Positions 41,859 through 51,905 are shown, counted from the first letter of the stretch. The stretch is 64,000 bases of DNA from Bin80 sp965261255 (GCA_965261255.1 CBDHCQ010000004.1:2356001-2420000), one strand, 5' to 3'. Notes: generated from the sequence alone by a model not told the origin. Numbers and translations: made by a program.

Positions 41859-43454
41859 CTACGATAATGTCAGCAGCTGGTGCTGTGAGGTCAACTCAAT
41901 ATCCAACCCCGAACGCACTTGATCCAGAAAATCCTCACCATACTTGGCCAGATAATAGAGCGCAGGCAATACACGCTCCTGGAAACTACCGTTAGGGTAC
42001 AGCGCTTGTTTACAATACTCGATCTGCGCCCGCGTCTGTTCGTGACGACGCTTCTCCGCACGCTCTGCACGCCGTTGCAGTTTGGACAACTCCTTGCCCC
42101 ACTGAACCCGCATCGCCTCCACTGTAGGACGCAAGGTGGCATCTACCGCCGTCACAGCCGGCCTTAATCCCTCCACACCTGTGTCAAGTACGACTGCAGC
42201 TTTCTCAAAAGCACGTTCAAGTTCTGTCCCCTCAAGTACACGCCTACGCATGAGTTCCGAGGTCTCATGCCGTAGCTCATCCACCTCCAGTTCGTGCCGC
42301 TGCATGAGCTTTGCCACGCGTGGCTCAATCACCGTCAGGCTTGCCCGTGGAAAAATGATAGGCATCGGACGCTTCGCCCAAGTGTATAGTGATTTGAACT
42401 GAGCGAAATAGGCAATCTCGCCCGGGCCAGCTACATAGGCTACTGTTGGGAGCAGCGAGTCCTGCACAAGCGGCCGCATAACAACGTTGGGACTAAGATT
42501 GCATGGAGGAATGTCCAAGATCGCGTCTAGCGGAATCATATCCCCGGAGTACCGCGCTCTATAGCCCGTACCTGTCGGATCCAATGCCTCACGCCCCGAA
42601 TCACTCAACACAAATACATTTCCTGGATTAACATGAACCTGAGCATGGTAATCCTTTTCAAGTTCCGTACTGGTTGCCTGCAACGCAGCATGTGTTGCGT
42701 TGTACTCGCTCAACTCACGTCTGAGCAAAGGAGCTACCAACTGCTTAAGTCGACAGTCTTCTGGGTTCATAAAGACCATAGAACCACTACCCAACAGAGA
42801 GGACAATGTGCGTGCGAAGGCATCTGCGAACGTCACCCCTTGGCCATAGGCAGCGTAGTGAGTGGCAAATACGTCCTCCAGAATCGATGTATCTGGTAAT
42901 ACCTCGCGGAGTTCAGCGACTACCCGATCAATATCCTCCCCGAAAACAATATCTCCAACGCTTCCAAGGTTGCCCGTATCGGGCTGCTTGTGTCCTTTGT
43001 ACCATATCTGTTTCCCGGGAATATTGACACTTTTGACTTCATCAAGATCATGATCTCCCCCCTCTATCCAAAAAACCGGTATGACGGGACGCACGAGTAC
43101 TTGCGACAGACGCTCCGCCAACCGAATGGTCGTCAATGCTTTATAGAGCGTGTATAAGGGTCCACCGAATATACCAACCTGCTGACCAGTTACCACTGCC
43201 AGTGAGCGCGGATCACGTAATTGTGACGCAAGACGGCCATTATTCCAACCCAGATTCTGCTCTTCCAGCACATCTACCAATACGGTCCGGTCAATAGGGT
43301 TGACCGTCAGGCTTTGGGCAACTGCCTCGTAGCTCTTATCTTCGCGCCAGTCCCCGGTATAATATGGGGCCAATCGGCCGTAGTCCGTGACGTATGTCGC
43401 AAAAAGCCGAGACACCCCCTTCATTCCCAAATAGGGAATTGATTTTCGCATCAT
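41859..43454 (-). CDS. bshC: Bacillithiol biosynthesis cysteine-adding enzyme BshC
   Basis: Putative last step of bacillithiol synthesis, adding cysteine to glucosaminyl-malate. The family signature VVTGQQVGIFGGPLYTLYKA is at about residues 87-106, followed by IPVFWIEGGDHDLDEVKSV, NLSPNVVMRPLVQDSLLPTV and AYVAGPGEIAYFAQFK. A C-terminal coiled coil (about 385-480, rich in Arg/Glu) is as in known BshC. Length is 531 residues. It implies that the organism uses bacillithiol as a low-molecular-weight thiol; bshA and bshB are not in the window. Confidence 0.94.
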   Translation of the reverse strand: MMRKSIPYLGMKGVSRLFATYVTDYGRLAPYYTGDWREDKSYEAVAQSLTVNPIDRTVLVDVLEEQNLGWNNGRLASQLRDPRSLAVVTGQQVGIFGGPLYTLYKALTTIRLAERLSQVLVRPVIPVFWIEGGDHDLDEVKSVNIPGKQIWYKGHKQPDTGNLGSVGDIVFGEDIDRVVAELREVLPDTSILEDVFATHYAAYGQGVTFADAFARTLSSLLGSGSMVFMNPEDCRLKQLVAPLLRRELSEYNATHAALQATSTELEKDYHAQVHVNPGNVFVLSDSGREALDPTGTGYRARYSGDMIPLDAILDIPPCNLSPNVVMRPLVQDSLLPTVAYVAGPGEIAYFAQFKSLYTWAKRPMPIIFPRASLTVIEPRVAKLMQRHELEVDELRHETSELMRRRVLEGTELERAFEKAAVVLDTGVEGLRPAVTAVDATLRPTVEAMRVQWGKELSKLQRRAERAEKRRHEQTRAQIEYCKQALYPNGSFQERVLPALYYLAKYGEDFLDQVRSGLDIELTSQHQLLTLS

Positions 43455-43490
43455 CTTGAACTGGTTGTCGGTGGCAGAAGCAATGGAGCA

Positions 43491-44060
43491 TTACTCCGGC
43501 TCCTTGATTCGGGCAAGAGCATCTCGCAAACGCGCAGCTTCTTCATAGTCTTCTTTTTCAATCGCGCGCGCCAGTTGCTGCTCCAATTGTTTAGTTGGAG
43601 ACACTTTCTCCGAGGATTCTTCTTCGTACGTCGGCAATTCCGGCTCTCCTATAGGGATACCGGCTTCCTCAAGCACAGTCTCTGCTACAAAAATGTCAAC
43701 ATCCAATCGCACCGCAATGGCAACAGCATCACTGGGACGCGAGTCCAACTGATCGTAGTTTCCATCTTGGATGAAGCGGATCTTAGCATAGAATGTACCG
43801 TCTCTCAATCCATCAATCACAATATCCTCTACCTGCATTCCAGCCTGCTGTATCAGGCTGCAAAAAAGATCATGCGACATAGGTCGTGGAGAAGAGCGAT
43901 TTTCGATACCGAGGATAATCGCGGTAGCTTCATTTTCCCCTACAACTATCGGTAATCTCCGAGGACCATCCATCTCCCCCAATACCAATATAAATGCCCC
44001 ACCACTGGCTGGGCTGGTCGACAATCCCACGACCTCAACGGCAACCATTTCCTTGTTCAT
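43491..44060 (-). CDS. Bifunctional nuclease family protein (BFN/DUF151) with UvrB/UvrC motif
   Basis: BFN-domain protein. The N-terminal domain shows VEVVGLSTSPASGGAFILVL, RRLPIVVGENEATAIILGIE, RPMSHDLFCSLIQQAG and SRPSDAVAIAVRLDVDIFVA, all hallmarks of DUF151. The last 35 residues (LEQQLARAIEKEDYEEAARL) are a UvrB/UvrC helix pair, an arrangement often seen in Bacteroidota. Reported nuclease activity for the family comes mainly from plant homologues, so the bacterial role is uncertain. Length is 189 residues. It precedes bshC by 36 bp on the same strand. Confidence 0.9.
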   Translation of the reverse strand: MNKEMVAVEVVGLSTSPASGGAFILVLGEMDGPRRLPIVVGENEATAIILGIENRSSPRPMSHDLFCSLIQQAGMQVEDIVIDGLRDGTFYAKIRFIQDGNYDQLDSRPSDAVAIAVRLDVDIFVAETVLEEAGIPIGEPELPTYEEESSEKVSPTKQLEQQLARAIEKEDYEEAARLRDALARIKEPE

Positions 44061-44098
44061 TTTATTGCTTATGGTACAATACCGAACGGATGTAGAAT

Positions 44099-45184
44099 CT
44101 ACAACATTGCCTGTGTCAACGCTTTTAGGAATCTCCTGTTCTCAGCAGGTGTCCCCGCACTCACACGCAAAAAGCCGTCGAGCTCTGGATATCCGCTCAT
44201 ATTGCGCACCAGAACTCCCCTCTCAGCTAACGACCTAAATAATTTTTGCCCGTCGCTTGGAGGCTGAAAGGTAACAAAATTCGCCTGCCCCACAAGTACC
44301 CGCACGCCCTCAACCTCCTGTAGCGCTTTAATCAGTCCTTTTGTACCTGAGCGAATTAACGTCACACGATCCTGGATCAATTGTGAATGGTCAAGAAGCA
44401 GTTTGGTCACGCAGGCAGTGAATCGATCAATCATAAATGGAGGTCGAATCTTCATGATCTCACCAATGAGGGCCGGATGACCAACCAAATAACCTAACCG
44501 CGAACCTGCCAGACCGAACGCCTTGGAGAAAGTTCTCAACAGAATCACATTGGGGTAATTGCTTAGCAGCGTGAGCATACTCGGTTCGTCTGCAAACTCT
44601 ATATATGCTTCATCAATCAACACGAGCCCCGATGCTGCTTCTGCAATTGTCCTTAGCTCTGTAAGAGGAAGTATCAGGCCGGTAGGATTATTGGGCGAAG
44701 TTATAACCACCATGGAGGGCCCAGTCCTCTGAATAGCTGTAAGGACACCTTTCGTATCAAATCCAAGGGTTTCAAGAGGTGCGACGGATATCACTTTCCC
44801 TCCGTAAATATGAACGACTCGCTGATAAAATGAAAACATCGGACGTGGCAATACCACACTGCTGCCAGTCTCGATAAAAGTCAGACCCAAGGCATACGTC
44901 AATTCATTGGAACCATTGCCAATAATTATTCCTTCTGGATCCCAGCCTATTTTGGACGCGATCAATTCCGCAAGATCGTATGGTTGCTCCGATGGGTATC
45001 GGTTAAAAGCAATCTCCTTCCAGCCTGCAAATACAGCGTCCTTCAACGATTCAGGCAGATCAAAAGGACTTTCATTCTGGTTCAGCTTGACCGAAATATC
45101 TCCGGTCGGCACACCAACCTTGTAAGGACGTTGTTTGCGAACTTCAGGTCGAACTCTGGCGAGTACTTCACCTAGCTTAGTCAT
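44099..45184 (-). CDS. hisC: Histidinol-phosphate aminotransferase
   Basis: PLP aminotransferase converting imidazole-acetol phosphate and glutamate to histidinol phosphate. It is a fold-type I enzyme: NQNESPFDLPESLKDA, EGIIIGNGSNELTYALGLTF, VVITSPNNPTGLILP, DEAYIEFADEPS and the PLP lysine in LLRTFSKAFGLAGSRLGYLV. Length from ATG 45184 is 361 residues; the longer frame to 45217 is less likely. Its start overlaps the hisD stop by 8 bp, so the two histidine genes are coupled. The other his genes are not in the window. Confidence 0.94.
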   Translation of the reverse strand: MTKLGEVLARVRPEVRKQRPYKVGVPTGDISVKLNQNESPFDLPESLKDAVFAGWKEIAFNRYPSEQPYDLAELIASKIGWDPEGIIIGNGSNELTYALGLTFIETGSSVVLPRPMFSFYQRVVHIYGGKVISVAPLETLGFDTKGVLTAIQRTGPSMVVITSPNNPTGLILPLTELRTIAEAASGLVLIDEAYIEFADEPSMLTLLSNYPNVILLRTFSKAFGLAGSRLGYLVGHPALIGEIMKIRPPFMIDRFTACVTKLLLDHSQLIQDRVTLIRSGTKGLIKALQEVEGVRVLVGQANFVTFQPPSDGQKLFRSLAERGVLVRNMSGYPELDGFLRVSAGTPAENRRFLKALTQAML

Positions 45185-46445
45185 TAGCCCTGATCCTAGA
45201 CTCTGCGCTACGTGCATGTCCCTCCAGCCCTTCGCTTCGAGCCATTAGGGCAATATCACCAGCCGTACGTTCCAATCGCTGCTGACTGTAACTAATTACG
45301 CTTTGTCGTTTAACAAAGTCATCAACCCCCAAGGCAGATGCAAACCTGGCAGTCCCACTCGTTGGCAGGACATGATTGGGCCCTGCATAGTAATCCCCAA
45401 CTACCTCGGGAGACCAGTGACCCATAAATACCGCGCCTGCATTCCGAACACGCTCCAGCATACCCCATGGATCTGCTACCATAAGCTCCAGATGCTCCGG
45501 GGCGATTCTGTTAACCATGTTAATTGCTTCATCCATTGAACCCGTTACAATCGCTGCGCCATGCTCACGCAGAGCTGCACATGCAATATCCGCGCGCGGA
45601 AGGTCGACCGAAAAGTCCTGTAGCGCTTTGCAGACCGCCTCTGCAACCGCGACCTCTGGCGTAACCAGTATTGCTGATGCCTCGGGATCATGTTCGGCCT
45701 GCGCGATAAGATCATGGGCGATCCAGTCGGCTCTACTGGTTTGATCGGCCAGGACAACCAACTCACTCGGCCCGGCGAGACTGTCAATATCTACGTGACC
45801 AAAAACCAGCTTTTTGGCTGCTGTAACATACGCGTTGCCGGGCCCCACAATCTTATCCACACGGGGAATGGACGCGGTTCCAAACGCGAATGCTGCAATA
45901 GCCTGCGCACCTCCAATGGCATACACATTCTTCACATCCAACATGTGTGCGGCAGCCATGATTTCTGAATGAGGCAATCCAGTTGGTCCGGGTGGACTCG
46001 CAAGGTGTATACTCCCTACGCCTGCTACTTGAGCGGGAATTGCAGTCATCAAAACGCTGGATGGATAGGCAGCCGTGCCACCCGGGACGTACAAACCCGC
46101 ACGGTCTACCGGTAAAACACGCTGCCCCAGGCGCACATCATCCCCATCATCCACATACCAGGATTCCCGTTGTTGTCTCAGATGATATCGACGTATGTTT
46201 TCTGCCGCTTCCCGAAAAACACGCCTCCATGATGGCTTTGACTCCATCCACGCCGCCTCCAGTCTCGAAGTGGGCACGCGGACGGTGGATATCTGCACGC
46301 CGTCGAACTCCCGAGCATACCTGAGCAGAGCACTATCTCCGTCGTCGGAAACATCCCTGACTATTCTGGAAACGACCGTTTCTACCTCTAGGTGAAGACT
46401 GACTGGCTTCCGCTTCCAATCCTCCGCCGCAATCAAAGGGATCAT
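45177..46445 (-). CDS. hisD: Histidinol dehydrogenase
   Basis: Zinc enzyme that oxidises histidinol to histidine in the last two steps of the pathway. The family motifs are present: DRAGLYVPGGTAAYPSSVLM, GGAQAIAAFAFGT, DKIVGPGNAYVTAAKKLVFG, AGPSELVVLAD, HDLIAQAEHDPEASAIL with the zinc-site Glu/His, and APEHLELM with VGDYYAGPNHVLPTSGTARF later. Length is 422 residues, typical. It overlaps hisC by 8 bp and follows the PUR-like gene after 15 bp. Confidence 0.96.
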   Translation of the reverse strand: MIPLIAAEDWKRKPVSLHLEVETVVSRIVRDVSDDGDSALLRYAREFDGVQISTVRVPTSRLEAAWMESKPSWRRVFREAAENIRRYHLRQQRESWYVDDGDDVRLGQRVLPVDRAGLYVPGGTAAYPSSVLMTAIPAQVAGVGSIHLASPPGPTGLPHSEIMAAAHMLDVKNVYAIGGAQAIAAFAFGTASIPRVDKIVGPGNAYVTAAKKLVFGHVDIDSLAGPSELVVLADQTSRADWIAHDLIAQAEHDPEASAILVTPEVAVAEAVCKALQDFSVDLPRADIACAALREHGAAIVTGSMDEAINMVNRIAPEHLELMVADPWGMLERVRNAGAVFMGHWSPEVVGDYYAGPNHVLPTSGTARFASALGVDDFVKRQSVISYSQQRLERTAGDIALMARSEGLEGHARSAESRIRAND

Positions 46446-46460
46446 GGCCCGAATCTCAGG

Positions 46461-46820
46461 CTATTGATCGTCGTCTCTCGGCGGGGATTCAAGCGTCGGG
46501 TAGCCATAGAACTCATAATCCGGCAATCGCTCAGTGCGTACATCCTCCATTGCCGCATACAACCCCTTGATAAACTTGGCAAAATCTTCCTTGTAGACGA
46601 AGATCTTGTGCTTTTCATGATGGTCTCCAACACGCTTACTTTCTGTGATGACTATGAAATAGTCCTCGCCAGATCGAGTTGTTTTAACATCGAAAAAGTA
46701 GGTGCGTCGTCCCGCCCGGACCCGTTTTGAAAATACCTCATCACGGTACCTGGACTCCTTGTTACGGCGCGGCGGCGCCGCATCCCAATGACCTTTGTCG
46801 TCTCTATAATCGTCGTTCAT
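46461..46820 (-). CDS. PUR-alpha-like DNA/RNA-binding protein (DUF3276)
   Basis: Small nucleic-acid-binding protein of the bacterial PUR family found in Bacteroidota and relatives. The core is EVFSKRVRAGRRTYFFDVKT, then SGEDYFIVITESKRVGD and HEKHKIFVYKEDFAKFIKGL, which match the DUF3276 beta-alpha fold. Both ends are hydrophilic and probably disordered. Length is 119 residues. It lies between punA and hisD on the minus strand with short gaps; its biological role is not established. Confidence 0.88.
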   Translation of the reverse strand: MNDDYRDDKGHWDAAPPRRNKESRYRDEVFSKRVRAGRRTYFFDVKTTRSGEDYFIVITESKRVGDHHEKHKIFVYKEDFAKFIKGLYAAMEDVRTERLPDYEFYGYPTLESPPRDDDQ

Positions 46821-46861
46821 CGCTGGACCCGCTTTCGCTGATATATGATCGTGTTTTTTTC

Positions 46862-47653
46862 TTAAACATGCAACTTTGGGGATTGAGCTACAGCCTGGAC
46901 CAACAATTGCGTCAGGTTAGCCTGTGCTCTCAATGCTGCACGAAGTACTTCTGCATGCCCCAATCTTCTGTTGCTCAATCCAGAGGCTCTGTTGGTAATG
47001 ACTGCTACAGCGAATACACGCATACCCAAAGCGGACGCCCACAGCGCCTCTGGTACCAGACTCATTCCAACGGCGTTGCCGCCTCTACGTTCAAAAGCAA
47101 CAATCTCTGCCGGGGTTTCGTAACTCGGTCCAATCGTCCACACAAATACGCCGCACGAAACCCGCAACCCGTCAGAAGCCGTAATCACACGTTGCCTCCA
47201 ACCTGCATCGTACACAGCCCCCCGCTCAGTAGTTGCTAGCAACGGTTGCGCACACAGATGATCTTCAACGAGCATCATGCTCCCTGGATCCAGATCACCC
47301 CGTATTCCGCCTGCTGCACTCACCAAAACGATATTTCTGATACCCAATTCTCGGATTAAATGTACCTGGAAGGCGACATTCTTTTCAGGAATACCTTCGT
47401 AGCAGTGCACACGCCCCTGAATTAACAGAACATCATGCTGCCCCAAGACACCAGCCACCACCCGTCCAATATGTCCATCCACCGTGGGAAGAACGAAACC
47501 CGGAATATCCGAAGCAGACAGCTCCCCGTAACTTCTATCCAAGTGCATACTAAGGCCGGACCCCAAAATGATTGCAACCGAAGGTTGCCTGCCCCCAAGA
47601 CAGCGATGAATCAGAAGACTCGCAGGTTTAAGCCCGGGCTGTGTATTATTCAC
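46862..47653 (-). CDS. punA: Purine nucleoside phosphorylase
   Basis: Phosphorolyses purine nucleosides to free base and ribose 1-phosphate for salvage. Trimeric PNP family motifs are visible: VAIILGSGLSMHLD, LIQGRVHCYEG (phosphate site), LVSAAGGIRGDLDPGSMMLV, WTIGPSYETPAEI, NAVGMSLVPEALWA and AVITNRASGLS. Length is 263 residues. The start is GTG 47653, overlapping the recX stop as GTGA, so its translation is coupled to recX. Substrate preference cannot be read from sequence. Confidence 0.93.
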   Translation of the reverse strand: MNNTQPGLKPASLLIHRCLGGRQPSVAIILGSGLSMHLDRSYGELSASDIPGFVLPTVDGHIGRVVAGVLGQHDVLLIQGRVHCYEGIPEKNVAFQVHLIRELGIRNIVLVSAAGGIRGDLDPGSMMLVEDHLCAQPLLATTERGAVYDAGWRQRVITASDGLRVSCGVFVWTIGPSYETPAEIVAFERRGGNAVGMSLVPEALWASALGMRVFAVAVITNRASGLSNRRLGHAEVLRAALRAQANLTQLLVQAVAQSPKLHV

Positions 47654-48309
47654 CTTTGCTTCAGCACCTCTCGCGCTAATTCTTTCGACAATGTATACCC
47701 ATAACCCCGTCTGATAAGGTAATCTGCCAGCTTTTTCTTCCGCTCAGATAATGAGCCTTCCACTCTATCCCTAAACTTTTCCGCTATTTTTTTGGCGCTC
47801 ATACTGTACATATCTGCACTCGCGGCTGCGGCGACCGCCTCTGCCACATAATCGTGTGAGACTCCATCCTCGACAAGTTCACGTCGGATCCGACCTGGCC
47901 CGTATCCCTTGTTTTTGAACCGTGCCTCAGCATACTCTACTGCGTACGCACGGTCGTCAATGTAACCAAGCTCGTCGAGATCGGCAATTATATCATCAAG
48001 TTCATTTTTGGTGAACCCCTTCTGGGCTAAACGTTGACGCACTTGATGTTCTGTCCTTGGAGCATAAGCAAGATACCGCAGTGCCGTAGAGCGCCCCCGT
48101 AAGATCTTTTCACTGCACAGCAAAGTACTCATGTCTGATTCACTTAGCTGTTGACCAACATATAACCCTTCACGCACAGCCAGATCTGCATGGACTCCAA
48201 ATGCAAACTCTCCGTCAATGAAAATCGATGTTCTGGCAGAGTTTCGAACCTGCTGTTTCAGCGCCGTTATCTCACCGGGTTTGACCAAAGGCTCGCGGTC
48301 ATTGGCCAT
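47650..48309 (-). CDS. recX: Regulatory protein RecX
   Basis: Modulator that inhibits RecA filament extension. It shows RecX helical repeats: ALRYLAYAPRTEHQVRQRLA, IADLDELGYIDDRAYAVEYA, KGYGPGRIRRELVEDGVSHD and a final LADYLIRRGYGYTLSKELAR. The N-terminal ~60 residues (SARTSIFIDGEFAFGVHADL) are the leader common in Bacteroidota RecX. ATG 48309 shares one base with the TGA of the preceding lipoprotein gene; GTG 48312 is the alternative. recA is not adjacent; instead recX is embedded between a TonB receptor/lipoprotein pair and punA. Confidence 0.92.
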   Translation of the reverse strand: MANDREPLVKPGEITALKQQVRNSARTSIFIDGEFAFGVHADLAVREGLYVGQQLSESDMSTLLCSEKILRGRSTALRYLAYAPRTEHQVRQRLAQKGFTKNELDDIIADLDELGYIDDRAYAVEYAEARFKNKGYGPGRIRRELVEDGVSHDYVAEAVAAAASADMYSMSAKKIAEKFRDRVEGSLSERKKKLADYLIRRGYGYTLSKELAREVLKQR

Positions 48310-49208
48310 CACTGAACCTCTACCGTAAGTGTATCTATTGCTAATCCTGTAAAAATCCCCAGCGCCCCTGTAACGTTTGAGGGCGGCTCACTCTCTCCAG
48401 GATTAGAACTGCCGGACACAAATTGTGCATAAGCCCCTGTACCTCGAATAATACTGATGCGCAACCCGTGTGCAGGCATTTGGTTACTTGAACTAGGCAC
48501 CTGGACCGCGTAAGCCCCTGACCATGAACGCTGCTCAGCATTGGCAAAGGGTGCAGATCTCTCCAGTTGCAGTGCTTCTGGACTGAGAAAAAAGTTGCTC
48601 AAGCGTGGGCTCTGTCCCAAGCGTGGCAGAAGCTGCGTCCGCATCCACCAGTCATCGTCGTCCCTCTCAGTGTTGTCGGTCCAATATAATGTTGCCTCCA
48701 CCAAATAGACCAATCCTTCACGCGCATTCGCCCCCAATGCCCGCAGTCCTAGAGAGTCTACCAGGAGCGGGTCGACAAACACAGAATCCAAGATCAGGCC
48801 GGGTATCGGGGTATCAGAAACCACAATACTTACACTATCAAGAGACACTGGTGGCGGAACCCTGCTGTTTGCCGTGATCACGTGATCGCCCCAATACACT
48901 TTTAAGTCTAATTTCGCTCCTGGGATCGCGGTGACGGGTTCTAGTGGAGCATACACTCCCGTGCCTTGCATGGTATATGGGATAGGAGAATCCTGCATCA
49001 TGAACTCTACACGTGCACCGTTGGCAGCTGTCGCCTGGCCCAGATGGTAATTCGCCTCCAAAGGCGCCGTTCTTCTCAATGTTACCGGTGGTAACGGCTT
49101 TCCGGCTGCGACGTACGACTCCACGACAAGGAGCGAAGTATCCTCAGGATGGACCGCTTCGCAACCCATCAGAATAAAGGTCACCAACACTGCATTCCGG
49201 AGCAACAT
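48309..49208 (-). CDS. DUF4249-type lipoprotein, TonB-receptor partner
   Basis: Predicted lipoprotein with signal MLLRNAVLVTFILMGC (lipobox Cys16) and a beta-rich domain. DUF4249-like features are LLVVESYVAAGKPLPPVTLR, ANGARVEFMMQDSP, PGAKLDLKVYWGDHVITANS and RVPPPVSLDSVSIV, the usual layout of lipoproteins coupled to TonB receptors. Length is 299 residues. It starts 3 nt after the receptor stop and overlaps recX by 1 nt. It is probably the surface partner of the STN-type receptor in a regulated uptake system. Confidence 0.82.
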   Translation of the reverse strand: MLLRNAVLVTFILMGCEAVHPEDTSLLVVESYVAAGKPLPPVTLRRTAPLEANYHLGQATAANGARVEFMMQDSPIPYTMQGTGVYAPLEPVTAIPGAKLDLKVYWGDHVITANSRVPPPVSLDSVSIVVSDTPIPGLILDSVFVDPLLVDSLGLRALGANAREGLVYLVEATLYWTDNTERDDDDWWMRTQLLPRLGQSPRLSNFFLSPEALQLERSAPFANAEQRSWSGAYAVQVPSSSNQMPAHGLRISIIRGTGAYAQFVSGSSNPGESEPPSNVTGALGIFTGLAIDTLTVEVQ

Positions 49209-49211
49209 ATG

Positions 49212-51905
49212 CTAAAACCGAGCAACAAGTTCAAGAAGTGGATAAGCAGGCATACCATGAGTGGACATCACAGAGACCGGCTCGGGGATTTCGAAGGTAT
49301 ACGTTTGCCTGACAATATTACGTCGGAACGTAATATTGTTTAATTCTATACTAACCTGCATAGACACGAAGCCTGCATTAAACCTGTAGGCACCCTGCAG
49401 CCCATAGTTCACATACGGAGGCAGGCGGCCATTGTTGATCTTGGGAAAATACAGAAATCCCTGAGGTTCTTCGGCGAGCGGATCACCTACGGCATAGCGG
49501 GCCTCGGGAACAGTTATTGGGTAACCACTGCGCCATTGCCCCGTTAATCCATATGTCCAGTTCCGCGTGTTGCGTTGCAGGACGATTTCAAGTCGCTGCG
49601 GCACATCATAACGGGTGGGGCGGAGATTTTCTTCCCCAAGTAAAGGGGCACGACTGCGTGATCTTCCTGCAGCATAACTGACCCAGACCATGTTTGCACC
49701 ACGTTCATACTGCAGGCTCCCCTCCAAGCCATATGCCAATGCCTCTCCTCTGGTATACTGACCCAATATTGCCGCAAGCGAAATCCCAGGCCCCCGTAGC
49801 CCATCTTTGGTCCGTTCCGCATCCCGTGGAAGCAATAAACCGTTTGTTCTCTGGACGTACATAGCAATACCGGCTGTAAAATACCTGCCGAGAGACAGAT
49901 CCCCACCAACAGATCCGTGATAGCTTTGCGAGGGTTTAACTGAACGACTCGCAGGTACCCACCGGTAGGCAATCAAATCGTACAGCACTGAATAACGGTC
50001 ACGAACCTGATGCAGGTATTGGACATTGACTCCAGCCGCCGCACGCAAAACGACACGATCCAGAGCATAGCGGACACCTAGGCGAGGACTGAGCCTTAGG
50101 TCATTGCCGCCAAGCAGCCGACTGATTCGTATCCCGGGTTGCACCTGCAGTCTTCGTGTCGGCTTCCATGTATCCTGTATATGGAGCACCAGTTCTGTAT
50201 TGTCCAAATTGCTCTCTTCATCGGTACTCTCGGAAATTGAATTAGTCTGCAGAATAAGTGCTTCCAGCTCGCTCGAGAAGCTCCGCAGAACGATGGAAGC
50301 CCCTGCCTCAACGTGATGCGTTAGCGACAGGTAATAATCCAAGTCTAACTTAACGCCCATGTCAAGTATATCTACGGCATATTTTGAGCTGATTGATGAA
50401 GTTGCTACCGGGCGAAGGAATATGCGTTCATGCGCACGATATGAGGTGGCATATGCTGTTGCGCTCAAAAAAAATCGATCAGCATACAAATAATGGTAAC
50501 GCGCACTCACCAGACGGTTACTCCAGCGAGTATCAAATTCAACTACCAGACTGGAAGGACGCAACCAGTTTGCCAATGGAAGAATTGATCCAGATTCGCC
50601 GATGCGTGAAATATTGATCGGCAACCGAATATCCAATACGTCTGCGCTGCCATAGACACCTAGAGTCAATCTATGTTGCAAGGATGGACGCCAGGCCAAT
50701 TTCGCACTGACATCATACAGATAAATCCCCGTACGCAGCGTATCCCGGGTCACACCATCGTCAACAGGGTGCTTGCGCCCGATAATGCGATCTAGATAAG
50801 AACGGCGCCCGGACATCATAAACGAGAATTCATTTCCTATCGGCCCCTCGACAAAAAGACGGGCGCTAAACAACCCTACCCCCACCAACCCTGTTATACC
50901 CTCCTGCGTACCGTCCTTTAGTTCGGCATCCAGTACTGCAGAAAGACGCCCTCCGTATTCAGCAGGAAAGCTGCCCCGATACAGACGGACATCTTTGAAA
51001 ACCTCAGGCTGATAAATGGATAATAATCCGCCCACATGCCACATATGGTATATTGGAGCCCCATCAATCAGGTACTGAATTTGGTCCGGCTCGCCGCCTC
51101 GAACCACAAGGCCTCCCTGGTTTGTGCGCACCCTCTGTACACTGGGAAGCCAGTGTAAGGATTGGAGCAGATCCGCTTCTCCAGGAAGTCCCGGGAATCC
51201 GCTGATCAGGTCAACAGGGATCTCCCGCACACCCGGAGAAACCTCGTACGGATCTCGACGATCTGAAATAACCACAATGGCCTCTGATTCGACCGCCCCG
51301 CGCTCAAGCGCCAGCATGACTGATTCCTCGGAAATTGTAATCAGCGTATCCAACGCGGAATAACCGAGAAAAGAAGCCCTCACCTGGTATTGGCCGACTG
51401 GCAGAGCAGGGATAGCATAATATCCGCCCTCGTTGCTAATTGCGCCAATGGCGAGTTCCGGCAGGTACACATGAGCACCAGGCAGTATCTCCTGTGATGT
51501 GGCATCCGTTACAAAACCCCGCAGCGCTCCCATCTGAATGCTATCCTCAGTGGAATTTGGGATGGAGTCACGGCTTGTATCTACGAGCACATATTGCCTC
51601 CTTCTCACCCGAACAGCTCGAAGACTCTGATTTTCGAGGATACATGCCAGAGCGCGCTCAATATCGGTACCTACGTAATTACACGTAACCAAGCGCCCCT
51701 CAACCTGGCGTTCCGCATATACAAGATCAACGCGCTGTGTCGCAGTGAATGTGTCCAGGACCCTCTGGAGCGATTCAGAGACAGCGTCTATTTCAATAAC
51801 CTGAGCGCGGACGATTGATGGCGAGATTGCCCAAACGATAGCGACAGCCACACACAGGCCTGCACAGTACTTTCGTAGGAACCGATTCTGGAAGATCACG
51901 CGCAT
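49212..51905 (-). CDS. FecA-like TonB-dependent receptor with STN domain
   Basis: Outer-membrane receptor that can both import a ligand and signal through FecR. After a signal peptide (AGLCVAVAIVWAISPSIVRAQ) comes an STN (secretin/TonB N-terminal) domain, residues about 45-105 (SESLQRVLDTFTATQRVDLV to AVRVRRRQYVLV). A CarboxypepD_reg domain (RGFVTDATSQEILPGAHVYL to FLGYSALDTL) is followed by plug (GLVVRGGEPDQIQYLIDGAP, GSFPAEYGGRLSAVLDAELK) and barrel, ending YPLLELVARF. Length is 897 residues. An STN domain next to an ECF sigma/FecR pair is the signature of surface signalling; the ligand, often an iron chelate, is unknown. Confidence 0.9.
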   Translation of the reverse strand: MRVIFQNRFLRKYCAGLCVAVAIVWAISPSIVRAQVIEIDAVSESLQRVLDTFTATQRVDLVYAERQVEGRLVTCNYVGTDIERALACILENQSLRAVRVRRRQYVLVDTSRDSIPNSTEDSIQMGALRGFVTDATSQEILPGAHVYLPELAIGAISNEGGYYAIPALPVGQYQVRASFLGYSALDTLITISEESVMLALERGAVESEAIVVISDRRDPYEVSPGVREIPVDLISGFPGLPGEADLLQSLHWLPSVQRVRTNQGGLVVRGGEPDQIQYLIDGAPIYHMWHVGGLLSIYQPEVFKDVRLYRGSFPAEYGGRLSAVLDAELKDGTQEGITGLVGVGLFSARLFVEGPIGNEFSFMMSGRRSYLDRIIGRKHPVDDGVTRDTLRTGIYLYDVSAKLAWRPSLQHRLTLGVYGSADVLDIRLPINISRIGESGSILPLANWLRPSSLVVEFDTRWSNRLVSARYHYLYADRFFLSATAYATSYRAHERIFLRPVATSSISSKYAVDILDMGVKLDLDYYLSLTHHVEAGASIVLRSFSSELEALILQTNSISESTDEESNLDNTELVLHIQDTWKPTRRLQVQPGIRISRLLGGNDLRLSPRLGVRYALDRVVLRAAAGVNVQYLHQVRDRYSVLYDLIAYRWVPASRSVKPSQSYHGSVGGDLSLGRYFTAGIAMYVQRTNGLLLPRDAERTKDGLRGPGISLAAILGQYTRGEALAYGLEGSLQYERGANMVWVSYAAGRSRSRAPLLGEENLRPTRYDVPQRLEIVLQRNTRNWTYGLTGQWRSGYPITVPEARYAVGDPLAEEPQGFLYFPKINNGRLPPYVNYGLQGAYRFNAGFVSMQVSIELNNITFRRNIVRQTYTFEIPEPVSVMSTHGMPAYPLLELVARF